From: an uncultured Candidatus Saccharibacteria bacterium
GTDB lineage: Bacteria; Patescibacteriota; Saccharimonadia; Saccharimonadales; Saccharimonadaceae
Assembly: GCA_947302975.1 (NCBI GenBank)
Contig: CAMYXA010000005.1
Location: forward strand, 1-48,036
DNA: 48,036 bases
Direction: 5' to 3'
Within the stretch, counting starts at the first letter, position 1; each line of letters begins with the position of its first letter. Shown piece by piece: positions 1 to 7,695 of the stretch. The position numbers and the translations under genes are program-made. The notes below the pieces were generated by a model. That model had not been told where the DNA came from, did not search any database, and worked only from the letters and a program-made list of their open reading frames with translations.

Positions 1-2
1 AA

Positions 3-77
3 GCGGGTATCGTATAACGGCTATTATGTATCCTTCCCAAGGATGAGACGAGGGTCCGACTCCCTCTACCCGCACCA
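3..77 (+). tRNA. tRNA-Gly (anticodon CCC)
   Basis: Full cloverleaf with encoded CCA. The acceptor arm GCGGGTA pairs with TACCCGC, the discriminator is A, and CCA is at 75-77. The anticodon stem TATCC/GGATG encloses loop TTCCCAA, giving CCC. The D-arm resembles the glyT-type Gly tRNA. The T-loop reads TCCGACT, so position 55, normally T, is C; the other three tRNAs here have normal TTCGA loops. The promoter lies outside the window. argS starts 9 nt downstream. Confidence 0.95.
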
Positions 78-86
78 GGAATCGTT

Positions 87-1739
87 ATGGATGAAATAAA
101 AACACAGCTTAAGAACATTATCAAAGATCTTTATGGTCTTGATTTTAATGTGATTGTGACGGTGGCGCCAGAGAATGCAGGCGCTGATTTTTCGTCTAAC
201 GTTGCGATGCAACTGACGAAGGATTTGCATAAGAATCCACGCGAGATTGCAGGAGAGATTGCTGAACGCATTTCTGGTTATGAAGTTGAAATTGCTGGGC
301 CTGGGTTCCTAAACTTCAGACTTGGCGATAAATATTATGCTGATAGATTGAACCAACTTTCTTCTGATTTTGAATCTGATGTAGCTTGCAACGATTTTTC
401 AGGAAAGACTGTGATTTGTGAGTTTTCGGATCCGAACCCGTTCAAGGTGCTTCATGTGGGGCATCTTTATACTTCGATTGTTGGCGATTCAATTGCGAGG
501 TTATTTGAATATGCTGGCGCAAAGGTGATCCGCGCGAACTTTGGTGGTGATGTGGGGCTTCATGTGGGCAAAACCATGTGGGCACTTCTAAAGAGCGGCA
601 TGAAAGACTTTACGATTGAAGATATTGCTGCGAAGTATGTTGAGGGGACGAGAGCCTATGAAGATGACGAAGTCGCCAAGGCTGAGATTGTCGAGATTAA
701 TAAAAAGGTCTATGAGATTGCAGAAAAAGATTTGCACGACTCAGAGCTTGCAGAGGTTTATTGGAAGGGCAGAGAGCTCTCATACAAATATTTTGAGGAT
801 TTCTATGCCAGAATTGGCGTGAAGTTTGATAAGTATTATCCAGAGTCAACCGTAGCCGGACGTGGCCTTGCTGAGGTCAGGAAGGGTCTTGAAGCTGGAG
901 TCTATGAAGCATCTGATGGAGCAGTGGTTTATCGTGGCGATACGAAACTCGGGCTTCACACGCGCGTTTTCATTAATAAAGAAGGTTTGCCTACTTATGA
1001 AGCAAAAGACGTGGGGCTGATCTTTACGAAATGGGATGATTATCATTTTGATAAATCAGTGGTGATTACAGGGAACGACATCATTGATTACATGAAGATC
1101 GTGCTTGGTTCGGTTGGCGAGATGAATCCTGAACTTCCAAAGAGGACTACGCATCTAACACACGGACAGGTCAAACTTTCTGGCTCCGTGAAAATGTCTT
1201 CGAGAAAGGGTAACTTCCTTAAGGCGGTTGATGTTCTTGATCTCGTTTCTGATGAGCTTAAGAACAGCTACAACTCAGAAGATTTTGATGTTGCACTTGG
1301 GGCAACGAAGTATGCGTTTTTGAAGTATAAGATGGGTGGAGACATCATCTTCGATCCGAATGAGTCTGTGAAGATGACTGGAAACTCCGGACCTTATCTT
1401 CTTTATTCATGTGTTCGCGCGAAGAAGGTGCTCGAAAAAGGCCAGCCAGTAGCTTCTGTATCTCTGTTAGATACCGCCTTTGACGCACATGAGCGAAACA
1501 TGATCAAAAAAATTGTTCAGTATAAGGACGTCCTCAAAGAAGCCGTGGAAGAGATGGCGCCGCACAAGGTTTGTAGCTTCCTATATGAGCTCGCGCAAGA
1601 GTTCTCGAGATTCTACGAGAATTGCCCGGTGGTGGGGAACGAACGTGAAGCGATTCGCGAGACGATCGTGGCGGTTTATGAGAAGATGATGGAGCATGGT
1701 CTAAATATTCTTGGCATTAATATCCCGGAGGAAATGTAA
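87..1739 (+). CDS. argS: Arginyl-tRNA synthetase
   Basis: Class I cytosolic aminoacyl-tRNA synthetase that charges tRNA-Arg with arginine (550 aa, normal length). An N-terminal additional domain covers about residues 1-85. The HIGH motif is HVGH at 123-126, preceded by the family-typical SDPNPFK. The KMSKS-like loop is KMSSRKG at 369-375. The C-terminal DALR-type anticodon-binding helices run from about 430. The start ATG lies 9 nt after the CCA of tRNA-Gly. The only ribosome-binding sequence, AGGA (77-80), uses the last base of the tRNA, so gene and tRNA are probably one transcript. The stop overlaps the next start as TAATG, which suggests coupling to orn. Confidence 0.97.
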   Translation: MDEIKTQLKNIIKDLYGLDFNVIVTVAPENAGADFSSNVAMQLTKDLHKNPREIAGEIAERISGYEVEIAGPGFLNFRLGDKYYADRLNQLSSDFESDVACNDFSGKTVICEFSDPNPFKVLHVGHLYTSIVGDSIARLFEYAGAKVIRANFGGDVGLHVGKTMWALLKSGMKDFTIEDIAAKYVEGTRAYEDDEVAKAEIVEINKKVYEIAEKDLHDSELAEVYWKGRELSYKYFEDFYARIGVKFDKYYPESTVAGRGLAEVRKGLEAGVYEASDGAVVYRGDTKLGLHTRVFINKEGLPTYEAKDVGLIFTKWDDYHFDKSVVITGNDIIDYMKIVLGSVGEMNPELPKRTTHLTHGQVKLSGSVKMSSRKGNFLKAVDVLDLVSDELKNSYNSEDFDVALGATKYAFLKYKMGGDIIFDPNESVKMTGNSGPYLLYSCVRAKKVLEKGQPVASVSLLDTAFDAHERNMIKKIVQYKDVLKEAVEEMAPHKVCSFLYELAQEFSRFYENCPVVGNEREAIRETIVAVYEKMMEHGLNILGINIPEEM

Positions 1740-2263
1740 TGAAAAAAGCGAAGTTTTTGTGGATTGATCTTGAGATGACGGGGCTTTCTCCTGAGGAAGA
1801 CCGCATTCTTGAAGTTGCAGCGATTGCAACGAATGTGAAGCTCGAAGAAGTTGCTAGGTTCGAAGCGGTCGTGAAGGTTCCGGAAGAGCTCATGAGAAAG
1901 CGTATGGTGGGTGAATTCTGGGAGAAGAACAAAGAATCACGTGACGGTTTGATGGCTCAGAATGAAAATGGTAAGCCAGCCAAGGAAGTCGAAAAAGAGC
2001 TGATTAAATTTGTTAAAAAGAATTTTGGTAAGGAAGTTTATCTTTCTGGCAATTCGATTCACCAAGACCGCAAGTTTATTGATAGGGAATGGCCGGAGCT
2101 ATCCAAGATGTTGCACTATCGTATGCTCGATGTGTCGGCATGGAAGATTTATTTTGAAAATGTATTAGATAAACATTTTGTGAAGCGTGAGGCGCACCGA
2201 GCGCTTGATGATATTGAAGGATCAATTGAGGAGTTGAAATGGTATACGACGTTTCTAAAGTAA
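1739..2263 (+). CDS. orn: Oligoribonuclease (3'-5' exoribonuclease)
   Basis: DEDDh-family nuclease that degrades 2-5 nt RNA fragments to mononucleotides in the cytoplasm, finishing mRNA decay started by enzymes such as PNPase (also in this window). 174 aa, close to the usual 180. Visible motifs are WIDLEMTGL (Exo I, D and E ligands), GNSIHQDRKFI (Exo II) and HRALDDIEGSI (Exo III, His and Asp). It starts inside the TAATG overlap with the argS stop and its 3' end overlaps the next gene by 25 nt, so the three genes form one coupled operon. Confidence 0.95.
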   Translation: MKKAKFLWIDLEMTGLSPEEDRILEVAAIATNVKLEEVARFEAVVKVPEELMRKRMVGEFWEKNKESRDGLMAQNENGKPAKEVEKELIKFVKKNFGKEVYLSGNSIHQDRKFIDREWPELSKMLHYRMLDVSAWKIYFENVLDKHFVKREAHRALDDIEGSIEELKWYTTFLK

Positions 2264-2535
2264 GCGGCATCGAAGAGTTTGCAGAGAAAAAAGAAAAGGA
2301 GCGCACGCTTTATCTCGTTAATGAAAAAGTATTTCTTGTGGTGAATAAAAACACGATTGAGCTTCGTTCGGATTCGAAACTATCGAAGTTCTTAGCGGAG
2401 AAATATGAATCCGTGATGATGTCTCGTTATTTCGGAAGAGGGGGAATCGAGATCGTGATGAGCGGGCAGCTCGAAGATAGCGAAATTGATGATTTAGTGA
2501 GACTAAGCTATAATCTCTCGAAAGAAATGGAATAA
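2239..2535 (+). CDS. Small MmcQ/YjbR-like protein
   Basis: 98-aa protein, possibly of the MmcQ/YjbR (DUF419-type) fold. It shows the usual order: a strand with LVNEKVFLVV, then a segment with SDSKLSKFLAEKYES, an aromatic-rich turn MMSRYFGRGG, and a final helix DDLVRLSYNLSKEME resembling the family ending. Family members are small, often called DNA-binding, and their biochemical role is poorly established. The start ATG (2239) lies inside orn, preceded by GAGGAG at about 2228-2233, so it is translationally linked to orn. A terminator follows at once. The family call rests on pattern only and is moderate. Confidence 0.6.
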   Translation: MVYDVSKVSGIEEFAEKKEKERTLYLVNEKVFLVVNKNTIELRSDSKLSKFLAEKYESVMMSRYFGRGGIEIVMSGQLEDSEIDDLVRLSYNLSKEME

Positions 2536-2540
2536 AAAAA

Positions 2541-2567
2541 GAGGCTCCCGAAGGAGCCACTTTTTTT
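2541..2567. terminator. Bidirectional intrinsic terminator
   Basis: Stem GGCTCC (2543-2548), loop CGAA, stem GGAGCC (2553-2558), with A-tract on the left and T-tract on the right, so it works in both directions. It lies between the convergent argS operon and mscL and touches the mscL stop codon (2566-2568). Confidence 0.9.
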
Positions 2568-3027
2568 ATTTTTTCTTTTTCAAAGAATCGCGGATTTCGC
2601 GAAGGAGGGCGACGGTTTCGTCGACTTTTTCTTCGCCAGCGGCTTTGGCTTCTTCCTCTTCTTGTTTCTTGAGTTTCTCAGCGCTCTTCTTGAGGCCGGT
2701 CATGAATTTAATCATGAGGAAGACCACGAAGGCGATGATGAGGAAGTTGACGATGTTTTGGATGAGATTGCCATAGTTTAAGGTTGCGCCAGCAACTTCG
2801 ACGCTAAGGGTTGTGAAATCAAAACCGCCGCCTACGAGAGAGACGAGTGGCATGATGAGATCTTTGACGAGGGAATTGACGATGGCGGTGAAGGCTGAGC
2901 CTACGACAATACCTACGGCGAGATCCATGACGTTGCCGCGATTAATGAACTCGACGAATTCTTTACGAAAACCGCCGATTTTTTTGAAGCCTTTTTTGGC
3001 TGCTCCTTTGGTATCGATTTTTTTCAT
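2566..3027 (-). CDS. mscL: Large-conductance mechanosensitive channel
   Basis: Homopentameric inner-membrane channel that opens under membrane tension to release solutes during osmotic downshock. 153 aa. The N-terminal amphipathic segment is followed by FINRGNVMDLAVGIVVGSAF (TM1, the MscL signature), a periplasmic loop with a GG-rich stretch, TM2 (NIVNFLIIAFVVFLMIKF) and a charged C-terminal helix rich in K and E. The reading frame extends five codons upstream to a TTG, but the ATG at 3027 has a GGAGT ribosome-binding site at 3031-3035, so I choose that. Own promoter with extended -10 just upstream. Confidence 0.95.
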   Translation of the reverse strand: MKKIDTKGAAKKGFKKIGGFRKEFVEFINRGNVMDLAVGIVVGSAFTAIVNSLVKDLIMPLVSLVGGGFDFTTLSVEVAGATLNYGNLIQNIVNFLIIAFVVFLMIKFMTGLKKSAEKLKKQEEEEAKAAGEEKVDETVALLREIRDSLKKKK

Positions 3028-3044
3028 AAAACTCCTTTTCAAAA

Positions 3045-3053
3045 ATTATAGCA
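3045..3053 (-). promoter_or_regulatory. mscL promoter, extended -10
   Basis: On the minus strand TGC-TATAAT (hexamer 3050-3045) lies 17 bases before the mscL ATG, leaving a short leader that carries the GGAGT site. No good -35 is visible; the TGC extension may compensate. Confidence 0.7.
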
Positions 3054-3070
3054 TTTTGAAAGGGAGGAAA

Positions 3071-3688
3071 CTAGTTATTCTCAGAAAAGGCAGAGAAGGT
3101 GTCGTGGAGGACAGTGAGGCTATTTGCCGATGAAGAGAGATAGGATTTTAGAGATGCGTTGCCAGTGGCTTTTTTAAGAGTGTTTTCGTAGTTGATGAGG
3201 TTTTGGGTTTCGTAGATCATTTTGCGGGCGAAGGTGCGGTCGATCATGCCGTTGATCTTAGCTTCGAAGAGCTCGTTTTTTAGTTCTTCAAGAGCAGTGT
3301 TTTCTTTGTCGACAACTTTTTTGGTGTATTCCTTTTGCTTTAAAGAAAGGGAATCGGAAATGTAGTTAGCGAGAGTAGTGGAAACGTCGCTCAAAATCCC
3401 GGCGAGGGAAGTGTTGGTTGAGCGGAGGTCTGAAGATTTGATGGATTTGTTGTATTCGGTGATGACAGTTTGGAGATTGTCGGAACGAAGTTTCAAAGCG
3501 ATGGCGCTGTCTTTTTCAGAGACGCGGTTTGCGGAGATGATGCCGCCGAAGATGGCAATAAGCGCAAAAAGGCCAACCGCGATGCCAAGAGCAATAAAAA
3601 CTTGTTTCAAAAATGAGTTGTTACTATTTTTGGTTTTTGGGGCACTTGTTGGCGTAGAGATTTGGTCCAAATAAGCTTGATTATCCAT
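3071..3688 (-). CDS. Unknown single-pass membrane protein with coiled coil
   Basis: 205-aa protein I do not recognise. A Ser/Thr/Asn-rich cytoplasmic N-terminus of about 30 residues is followed by one strong transmembrane helix (QVFIALGIAVGLFALIAIF, about 32-52). A charged helical region with several heptad-like stretches follows, for example LKQKEYTKKVVDKENTALEE. The topology suggests an envelope-anchored helical protein, loosely reminiscent of LemA-like proteins but without their signature. The frame stays open 81 codons further upstream into dnaG on the other strand. I choose the ATG at 3688 because a minus-strand TATAAT ends 6 nt before it, which would give a leaderless mRNA; no Shine-Dalgarno is present. 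Confidence 0.75.
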   Translation of the reverse strand: MDNQAYLDQISTPTSAPKTKNSNNSFLKQVFIALGIAVGLFALIAIFGGIISANRVSEKDSAIALKLRSDNLQTVITEYNKSIKSSDLRSTNTSLAGILSDVSTTLANYISDSLSLKQKEYTKKVVDKENTALEELKNELFEAKINGMIDRTFARKMIYETQNLINYENTLKKATGNASLKSYLSSSANSLTVLHDTFSAFSENN

Positions 3689-3694
3689 ATGCTT

Positions 3695-3731
3695 ATTATA
3701 ACATAATACGGATTTTAAGATATGGTATACT
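3695..3731. promoter_or_regulatory. Divergent -10 pair for the membrane protein and dnaG
   Basis: Minus strand: TATAAT (3700-3695), 6 nt before the ATG at 3688. Plus strand: TATACT (3726-3731), 6 nt before the dnaG ATG at 3738. Both spacings put the predicted +1 at or next to the start codon, so both mRNAs would be leaderless. Confidence 0.75.
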
Positions 3732-3737
3732 TGGAAT

Positions 3738-5375
3738 ATGAATGATGCGAAGGAGGAGATAAAAGCGCGCCTTCCGGTTGAAGATGTCGTTTCACAATAT
3801 ATGGAACTGAAGCGCGCAGGACGAAGCCTGAAAGGCCATTCTCCTTGGGGTGTTGATAAGCATGAGAGCTTTATGGTGTCTCCGGAAAAGGGCATCTGGC
3901 ACGATTTTTCGGCAAACAAAGGTGGAGACATTTTTACGTTCGTGATGGAAGTGGAGGGGATTTCATTCCGCGAGGCGATGGAAAAATTGGCAGCGCAAGC
4001 TGGCGTGGAACTGACGCGCTATACGGGTGGAGACCAAGAGGTCGCTAAGAAAAAGGCTAGGGCGAGAGAAGCGCTGGCGCTCGCGACGAAGTATTATCAG
4101 ATTTGCTTAACTAAGAGTAAGCCGGTTTGTGAGTATGTGTTTTATAAACGCAATTTGAATCGCAAGACCGTGCAGGATTTTAAGATTGGTTATGCGCCGG
4201 CGGGAGGGAAGGTGCTAAAAGAAGTGCTTTTGAAGCGCGGTTTTTCGGTGGCGGAACTTAGGACGGCGGGACTACTCAATCAGTATGATGGCGACATGTT
4301 TAGGGGGAGAATGACAGTGCCATTTATTGATAATTTTGGGAACGTGATTGGTTTTACGGCGCGCGTGCTCGATAAAAGTGAACCAAAATATTTGAACACT
4401 TCGGATACTTTGCTGTTTAATAAAAGTCGCTTTGTGTTTGGCCTTTATCAGGCTAAGGAAGCGATTCGCCGCAATGGGTTTGTGGTGATCGTGGAAGGGA
4501 ACATGGATGTGATTTCGTCACACCAGGCGGGAGTTTGCGAAGCGGTGGCGACATCCGGAACGGCGATGACCGAGCAACATCTCAAGATTTTGTCTGGTCT
4601 TACGTCTGATATTAGGTTGGCCTATGATGGTGATGATGCGGGGGTGAGGGCGGCAGAGCGTGCGATTGAAATGGCGGGGGATTTGGGGTTGGATTTGTCG
4701 GTGATATCGAATTACCATGGCGCAAAGGACCCGGACGAGTTGATTCAGAAAGATCCAGAACTTTGGCGACAGGCGGTTGAGGAAAGGATTCCGGCGATTG
4801 ATTGGTTGCTTTCTAAATACGAGGAAAGAGTGGACCTTGAAAGTGGCCCGGGAAAACGCAAATATTCGGATGTTGCTTTGAAGCTTCTTGATAAGATTAC
4901 GGATGAAGTCGAGAGGGCAGGATACGAGAAGAAGGTAGCAGAAAAACTTGGAGTTGAGGTTGAGGACCTAAGAAAGAAGGGCAAACGTCTTGAAGAGAAG
5001 CTCGAGAAAAATAAGAGCCGCAAGATTTATAAGAATGCTAAGACTGAAGTGAAAAGTGATAGACTGAAGCAGCTCACGGAGAGTCTGCTTGCGATCAAGG
5101 TTTATGGTGGGGTGAAGACGAAGATTCCGTTTGAGGTGCCGGATGATGAAACGAGGCTAATGGAACTTGAGCTAGTCTTTAATCATGAGCATGAGGGAAT
5201 GGAACCGGACTCGGCGGAGCTTGAGAAAGAAGCTGAGGAGTTGCTTGAGAGATTTAATGCTGAGCTTAAGAAAGAACGCAAGGCAGAACTAAACGCGAGA
5301 CTCGCGGAAGTTGATGAGGATAGTCCAGAGTACGAAGAGATTCTAAAAGAGCTCCAAACCTTGCAAAAATCGTAG
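3738..5375 (+). CDS. dnaG: DNA primase with degenerate zinc finger
   Basis: Synthesises RNA primers at the replication fork. 545 aa, shorter than the roughly 600 of model DnaG. The N-terminal CHC2-type domain (about 1-95) is clearly alignable (SPEKGIWHDFSANKGGD), but all four zinc ligands are gone: the C-H-C-C positions read S35, G38, D56, A59. The central catalytic part has an intact TOPRIM region with VEGNMD (Glu) and YDGDDAG (Asp pair). The C-terminal third is highly charged and helical and would be the helicase-interaction region. The -10 TATACT is 6 nt before the ATG, so it is probably leaderless. The rpoD promoter lies in its last codons, the old dnaG-rpoD order. Confidence 0.95.
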   Translation: MNDAKEEIKARLPVEDVVSQYMELKRAGRSLKGHSPWGVDKHESFMVSPEKGIWHDFSANKGGDIFTFVMEVEGISFREAMEKLAAQAGVELTRYTGGDQEVAKKKARAREALALATKYYQICLTKSKPVCEYVFYKRNLNRKTVQDFKIGYAPAGGKVLKEVLLKRGFSVAELRTAGLLNQYDGDMFRGRMTVPFIDNFGNVIGFTARVLDKSEPKYLNTSDTLLFNKSRFVFGLYQAKEAIRRNGFVVIVEGNMDVISSHQAGVCEAVATSGTAMTEQHLKILSGLTSDIRLAYDGDDAGVRAAERAIEMAGDLGLDLSVISNYHGAKDPDELIQKDPELWRQAVEERIPAIDWLLSKYEERVDLESGPGKRKYSDVALKLLDKITDEVERAGYEKKVAEKLGVEVEDLRKKGKRLEEKLEKNKSRKIYKNAKTEVKSDRLKQLTESLLAIKVYGGVKTKIPFEVPDDETRLMELELVFNHEHEGMEPDSAELEKEAEELLERFNAELKKERKAELNARLAEVDEDSPEYEEILKELQTLQKS

Positions 5376-5389
5376 TTTTTAAGTATACT
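5361..5389 (+). promoter_or_regulatory. rpoD promoter inside the dnaG 3' end
   Basis: TTGCAA (5361-5366), 17-bp spacer, TATACT (5384-5389), then 7 nt to the ATG of rpoD at 5397. The -35 lies in coding sequence of dnaG, before its stop at 5373-5375. Confidence 0.85.
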
Positions 5390-5396
5390 GAGCTTA

Positions 5397-6371
5397 ATGA
5401 GTATTGACAAAGACGATATTTTGGATGCGAACGATTTAACGCTCGATATTGACGAGCCAGAATCGGCGGATCTTGCGGGGGAAGAAGAGCTTTCCGATGA
5501 AGAGCTCGCAATTACTGCTGAGAATGTTGATTCTTTTGCAGACGATTCAGTTAGACTTTATCTTCGTGAAATTGGTAAAATTCCACTTCTTTCTCAGGAA
5601 GAGGAACAAGAGCTTGCTGCCCGCATCGTGAAGGGCGACAAAAAGGCCAAGGATAAAATGGTTGAATCCAACATGCGTCTCGTGGTTTCGATTGCGAAGC
5701 GTTATGGTGGCCGTGGTCTTGATTTTCTAGATTTGATTCAGGAGGGAAACACTGGCCTTCTTCGCGCGGTTGAGAAATTCGACCCAGAAAAAGGCTTTAA
5801 GTTTTCAACTTATGCAACTTGGTGGATTCGCCAAGCTATTACGCGTGCAATTGCCGATCAGGCCCGTACGATTCGTATTCCAGTGCACATGGTTGAAACG
5901 ATCAACAAAGTTCTTCGTACAACTCGCAAATTGACTACCGAACTTAACCGTGAGCCGACCAATGAGGAAATCGCAAAAGAGCTCGACATGGAACCAGAGA
6001 AGGTTGATTATGTCATGCGCATTAAGCAAGATATCGCATCACTCGACGCATCAGTTGGGCGTGAAGGTGATGATGAAGATTCTGTGCTTGGTGACTTCGT
6101 TGAGGATGAGGAGCGTGATTCGCCAGAAGAATCTGCTGCTAATCAAATTTTGAAGGAACAACTTGCAGAAATCCTTTCCACTCTTTCAGAACGTGAACAA
6201 AAAATTATTCGTCTTCGTTTCGGAATTGGTGGCGGACGTCCACATACCCTCGAAGAGGTAGGTAATGAATTCGCCGTGACGCGCGAACGTATTCGTCAAA
6301 TTGAGGCTAAAGCTCTATCGAAACTTCGTAAGAACAAAGATACGAAGAAATTGCATGAATACCTAAAGTAG
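5397..6371 (+). CDS. rpoD: Primary RNA polymerase sigma factor (sigma-70/SigA)
   Basis: Housekeeping sigma factor directing RNA polymerase to -35/-10 promoters. 324 aa, lacking the long region 1.1 of E. coli RpoD. An acidic leader of about 45 residues is followed by region 1.2 ([15 protein letters not shown]), region 2 ([20 protein letters not shown], then [13 protein letters not shown] for -10 binding and melting), region 3 ([13 protein letters not shown]) and region 4 with the -35-binding helix-turn-helix ([20 protein letters not shown]). The predicted mRNA is nearly leaderless. This sigma is the probable reader of the extended -10 promoters in the window. A pilin-like gene follows after 8 nt with a strong ribosome-binding site, so the two are likely cotranscribed. 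Confidence 0.97.
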   Translation: MSIDKDDILDANDLTLDIDEPESADLAGEEELSDEELAITAENVDSFADDSVRLYLREIGKIPLLSQEEEQELAARIVKGDKKAKDKMVESNMRLVVSIAKRYGGRGLDFLDLIQEGNTGLLRAVEKFDPEKGFKFSTYATWWIRQAITRAIADQARTIRIPVHMVETINKVLRTTRKLTTELNREPTNEEIAKELDMEPEKVDYVMRIKQDIASLDASVGREGDDEDSVLGDFVEDEERDSPEESAANQILKEQLAEILSTLSEREQKIIRLRFGIGGGRPHTLEEVGNEFAVTRERIRQIEAKALSKLRKNKDTKKLHEYLK

Positions 6372-6379
6372 GAGGAAGA

Positions 6380-6769
6380 ATGAAACACTTGTTTAGAAAC
6401 ATTATGATCATCGCAGTGCTCGCCATTGCTCCTTGTTTTGCAGTTTTAAATACTGGTATGGCTTTTGCGGAAGGGGAACAAACCGCATCAGTTCTTAAAG
6501 ATTGTGGAAGCAAGGCTTCCGGTGAAAACGGCGAAGGTATCTTCTGTTTGCTTAACACGGCTGTTGATATTCTCTCAGTTGGCGTTGGCGTGTTGGGCGT
6601 ACTTGGCATTACAATCGTTGGTATTCAATATCTCACGGCTGGCGGTAGCGAGGATCAAACTCGCAAAGCAAAGCGTCGTATGTATGAAATTGTGATTGGT
6701 CTTGTTGTTTATGTGCTGATCGCAGTGATTCTAAAATGGCTCTTGCCATCGATGAATGCTAATAGCTAG
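6380..6769 (+). CDS. T4SS pilin-like (TrbC/VirB2-type) small membrane protein
   Basis: 129 aa. A signal peptide (about 1-30, ending GMAFA) is followed by a short region with two cysteines (KDCGSK and IFCLLN), a hydrophobic helix (VDILSVGVGVLGVLGITIVG), a charged turn TAGGSEDQTRKAKRRM and a second hydrophobic helix (EIVIGLVVYVLIAVILKWLL). This architecture is that of conjugative-pilin-like proteins common in CPR bacteria, where they are usually annotated as type IV secretion pilins; whether they form a pilus is unproven. Ribosome-binding site AGGAGGAA (6370-6377) directly after the rpoD stop. No other secretion genes are in the window. Confidence 0.75.
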   Translation: MKHLFRNIMIIAVLAIAPCFAVLNTGMAFAEGEQTASVLKDCGSKASGENGEGIFCLLNTAVDILSVGVGVLGVLGITIVGIQYLTAGGSEDQTRKAKRRMYEIVIGLVVYVLIAVILKWLLPSMNANS

Positions 6770-6770
6770 C

Positions 6771-7682
6771 ATGAAAAGAATTATTATTGTCTATAATCCT
6801 AGATCTTCTCGCTTCAAAGATGTGGAGCGGGAAGTTTTGGTTGAAGCGCGTGAACTCAAGGGCTACGCGGTGGGGAAGTATGAGGTTAAGGCGACGAATC
6901 TTGAGGATAACGTGAGGAGCTTGGCGCGCATCATTCAGGATGGCGATTTGGTGGTGGCGGCTGGTGGCGATGCGACTGGCGTGATTGTTGCGAATGCCGT
7001 GATGGTGTCTTCAAAAGAGGCGCTGGTTTCGGCGCTACCGTTTGGGAATTTTAATGACTTTTCGAGAACGCTGGGGTTACCTAACTTTAGAGATGTGCTT
7101 TCTGGGAAACTTGCGACGTATTGGCCGCTTGAGATTTTAGTGAACGGGAAACACTTCCGTTATGCGACGTGCTATGTGTCGATGGGGATGACGGCGGAAT
7201 CCGTGAAAATTTTTGATGATAAGAAGATCCGAAAGAAGCTCCAAAAGGGGCACAAGAGCTCATGGCGAAGTTATTTCTATCTTGCAAATTGGTATTTCAA
7301 GCATCGTCATAAGAAAAAGTTTATTCCGGAATTTTTGCTTAATGGTTCGGTTGTGAAGAAAGGAACGTCGGATTATTTTGCGATGAATGGGGCTTCGATG
7401 AGTCGCGTGATGAAGACACGCCCACATTATAAAAAGAGTAAAATGTTTATTCGCTTCGTGGGGAAGCTAGTGAGTTTCCCGAGATTGTGCGATTTTATGG
7501 CGAAGAGTATGTTTGTTAAGGTTCCGGGACAAGTGGTGGATGGAGACACGATTCAGTTTTTGAATCCGGCGACGGTAGAGCTGCAGGCGGAAGGGGAATA
7601 TAAGACGTTTGAGAACGTTTCGAAGATTGAAATTCGAAAAGCAAAGACACCACTAAAAGTGGTCATGAAAAAACATAAATGA
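6771..7682 (+). CDS. Diacylglycerol/lipid kinase-like protein
   Basis: 303 aa, DAGK-catalytic (YegS/DagK/LCB5) fold. It starts with IIIVYNPRSSR, matching the family's N-terminal strand. GGDATG at 65-70 replaces the usual GGDGT nucleotide loop, and ALPFGNFNDFSRTLGLP corresponds to the P-x-GTxNDFAR segment. Members phosphorylate diacylglycerol, sphingoid or other lipids with ATP. The G-to-A change in the loop and the divergent second motif leave substrate and activity open. A start at 6756 is possible in frame, but ATG 6771 follows the pilin stop by one base and starts exactly at the conserved strand. Confidence 0.75.
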   Translation: MKRIIIVYNPRSSRFKDVEREVLVEARELKGYAVGKYEVKATNLEDNVRSLARIIQDGDLVVAAGGDATGVIVANAVMVSSKEALVSALPFGNFNDFSRTLGLPNFRDVLSGKLATYWPLEILVNGKHFRYATCYVSMGMTAESVKIFDDKKIRKKLQKGHKSSWRSYFYLANWYFKHRHKKKFIPEFLLNGSVVKKGTSDYFAMNGASMSRVMKTRPHYKKSKMFIRFVGKLVSFPRLCDFMAKSMFVKVPGQVVDGDTIQFLNPATVELQAEGEYKTFENVSKIEIRKAKTPLKVVMKKHK

Positions 7683-7688
7683 TATACT
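7660..7688 (+). promoter_or_regulatory. Promoter of the P-loop kinase gene
   Basis: TGGTCA (7660-7665, 4 of 6 to consensus), 17-bp spacer, TATACT (7683-7688), then 7 nt to the ATG at 7696. It fits the leaderless layout. Confidence 0.65.
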
Positions 7689-7695
7689 AGAAACT

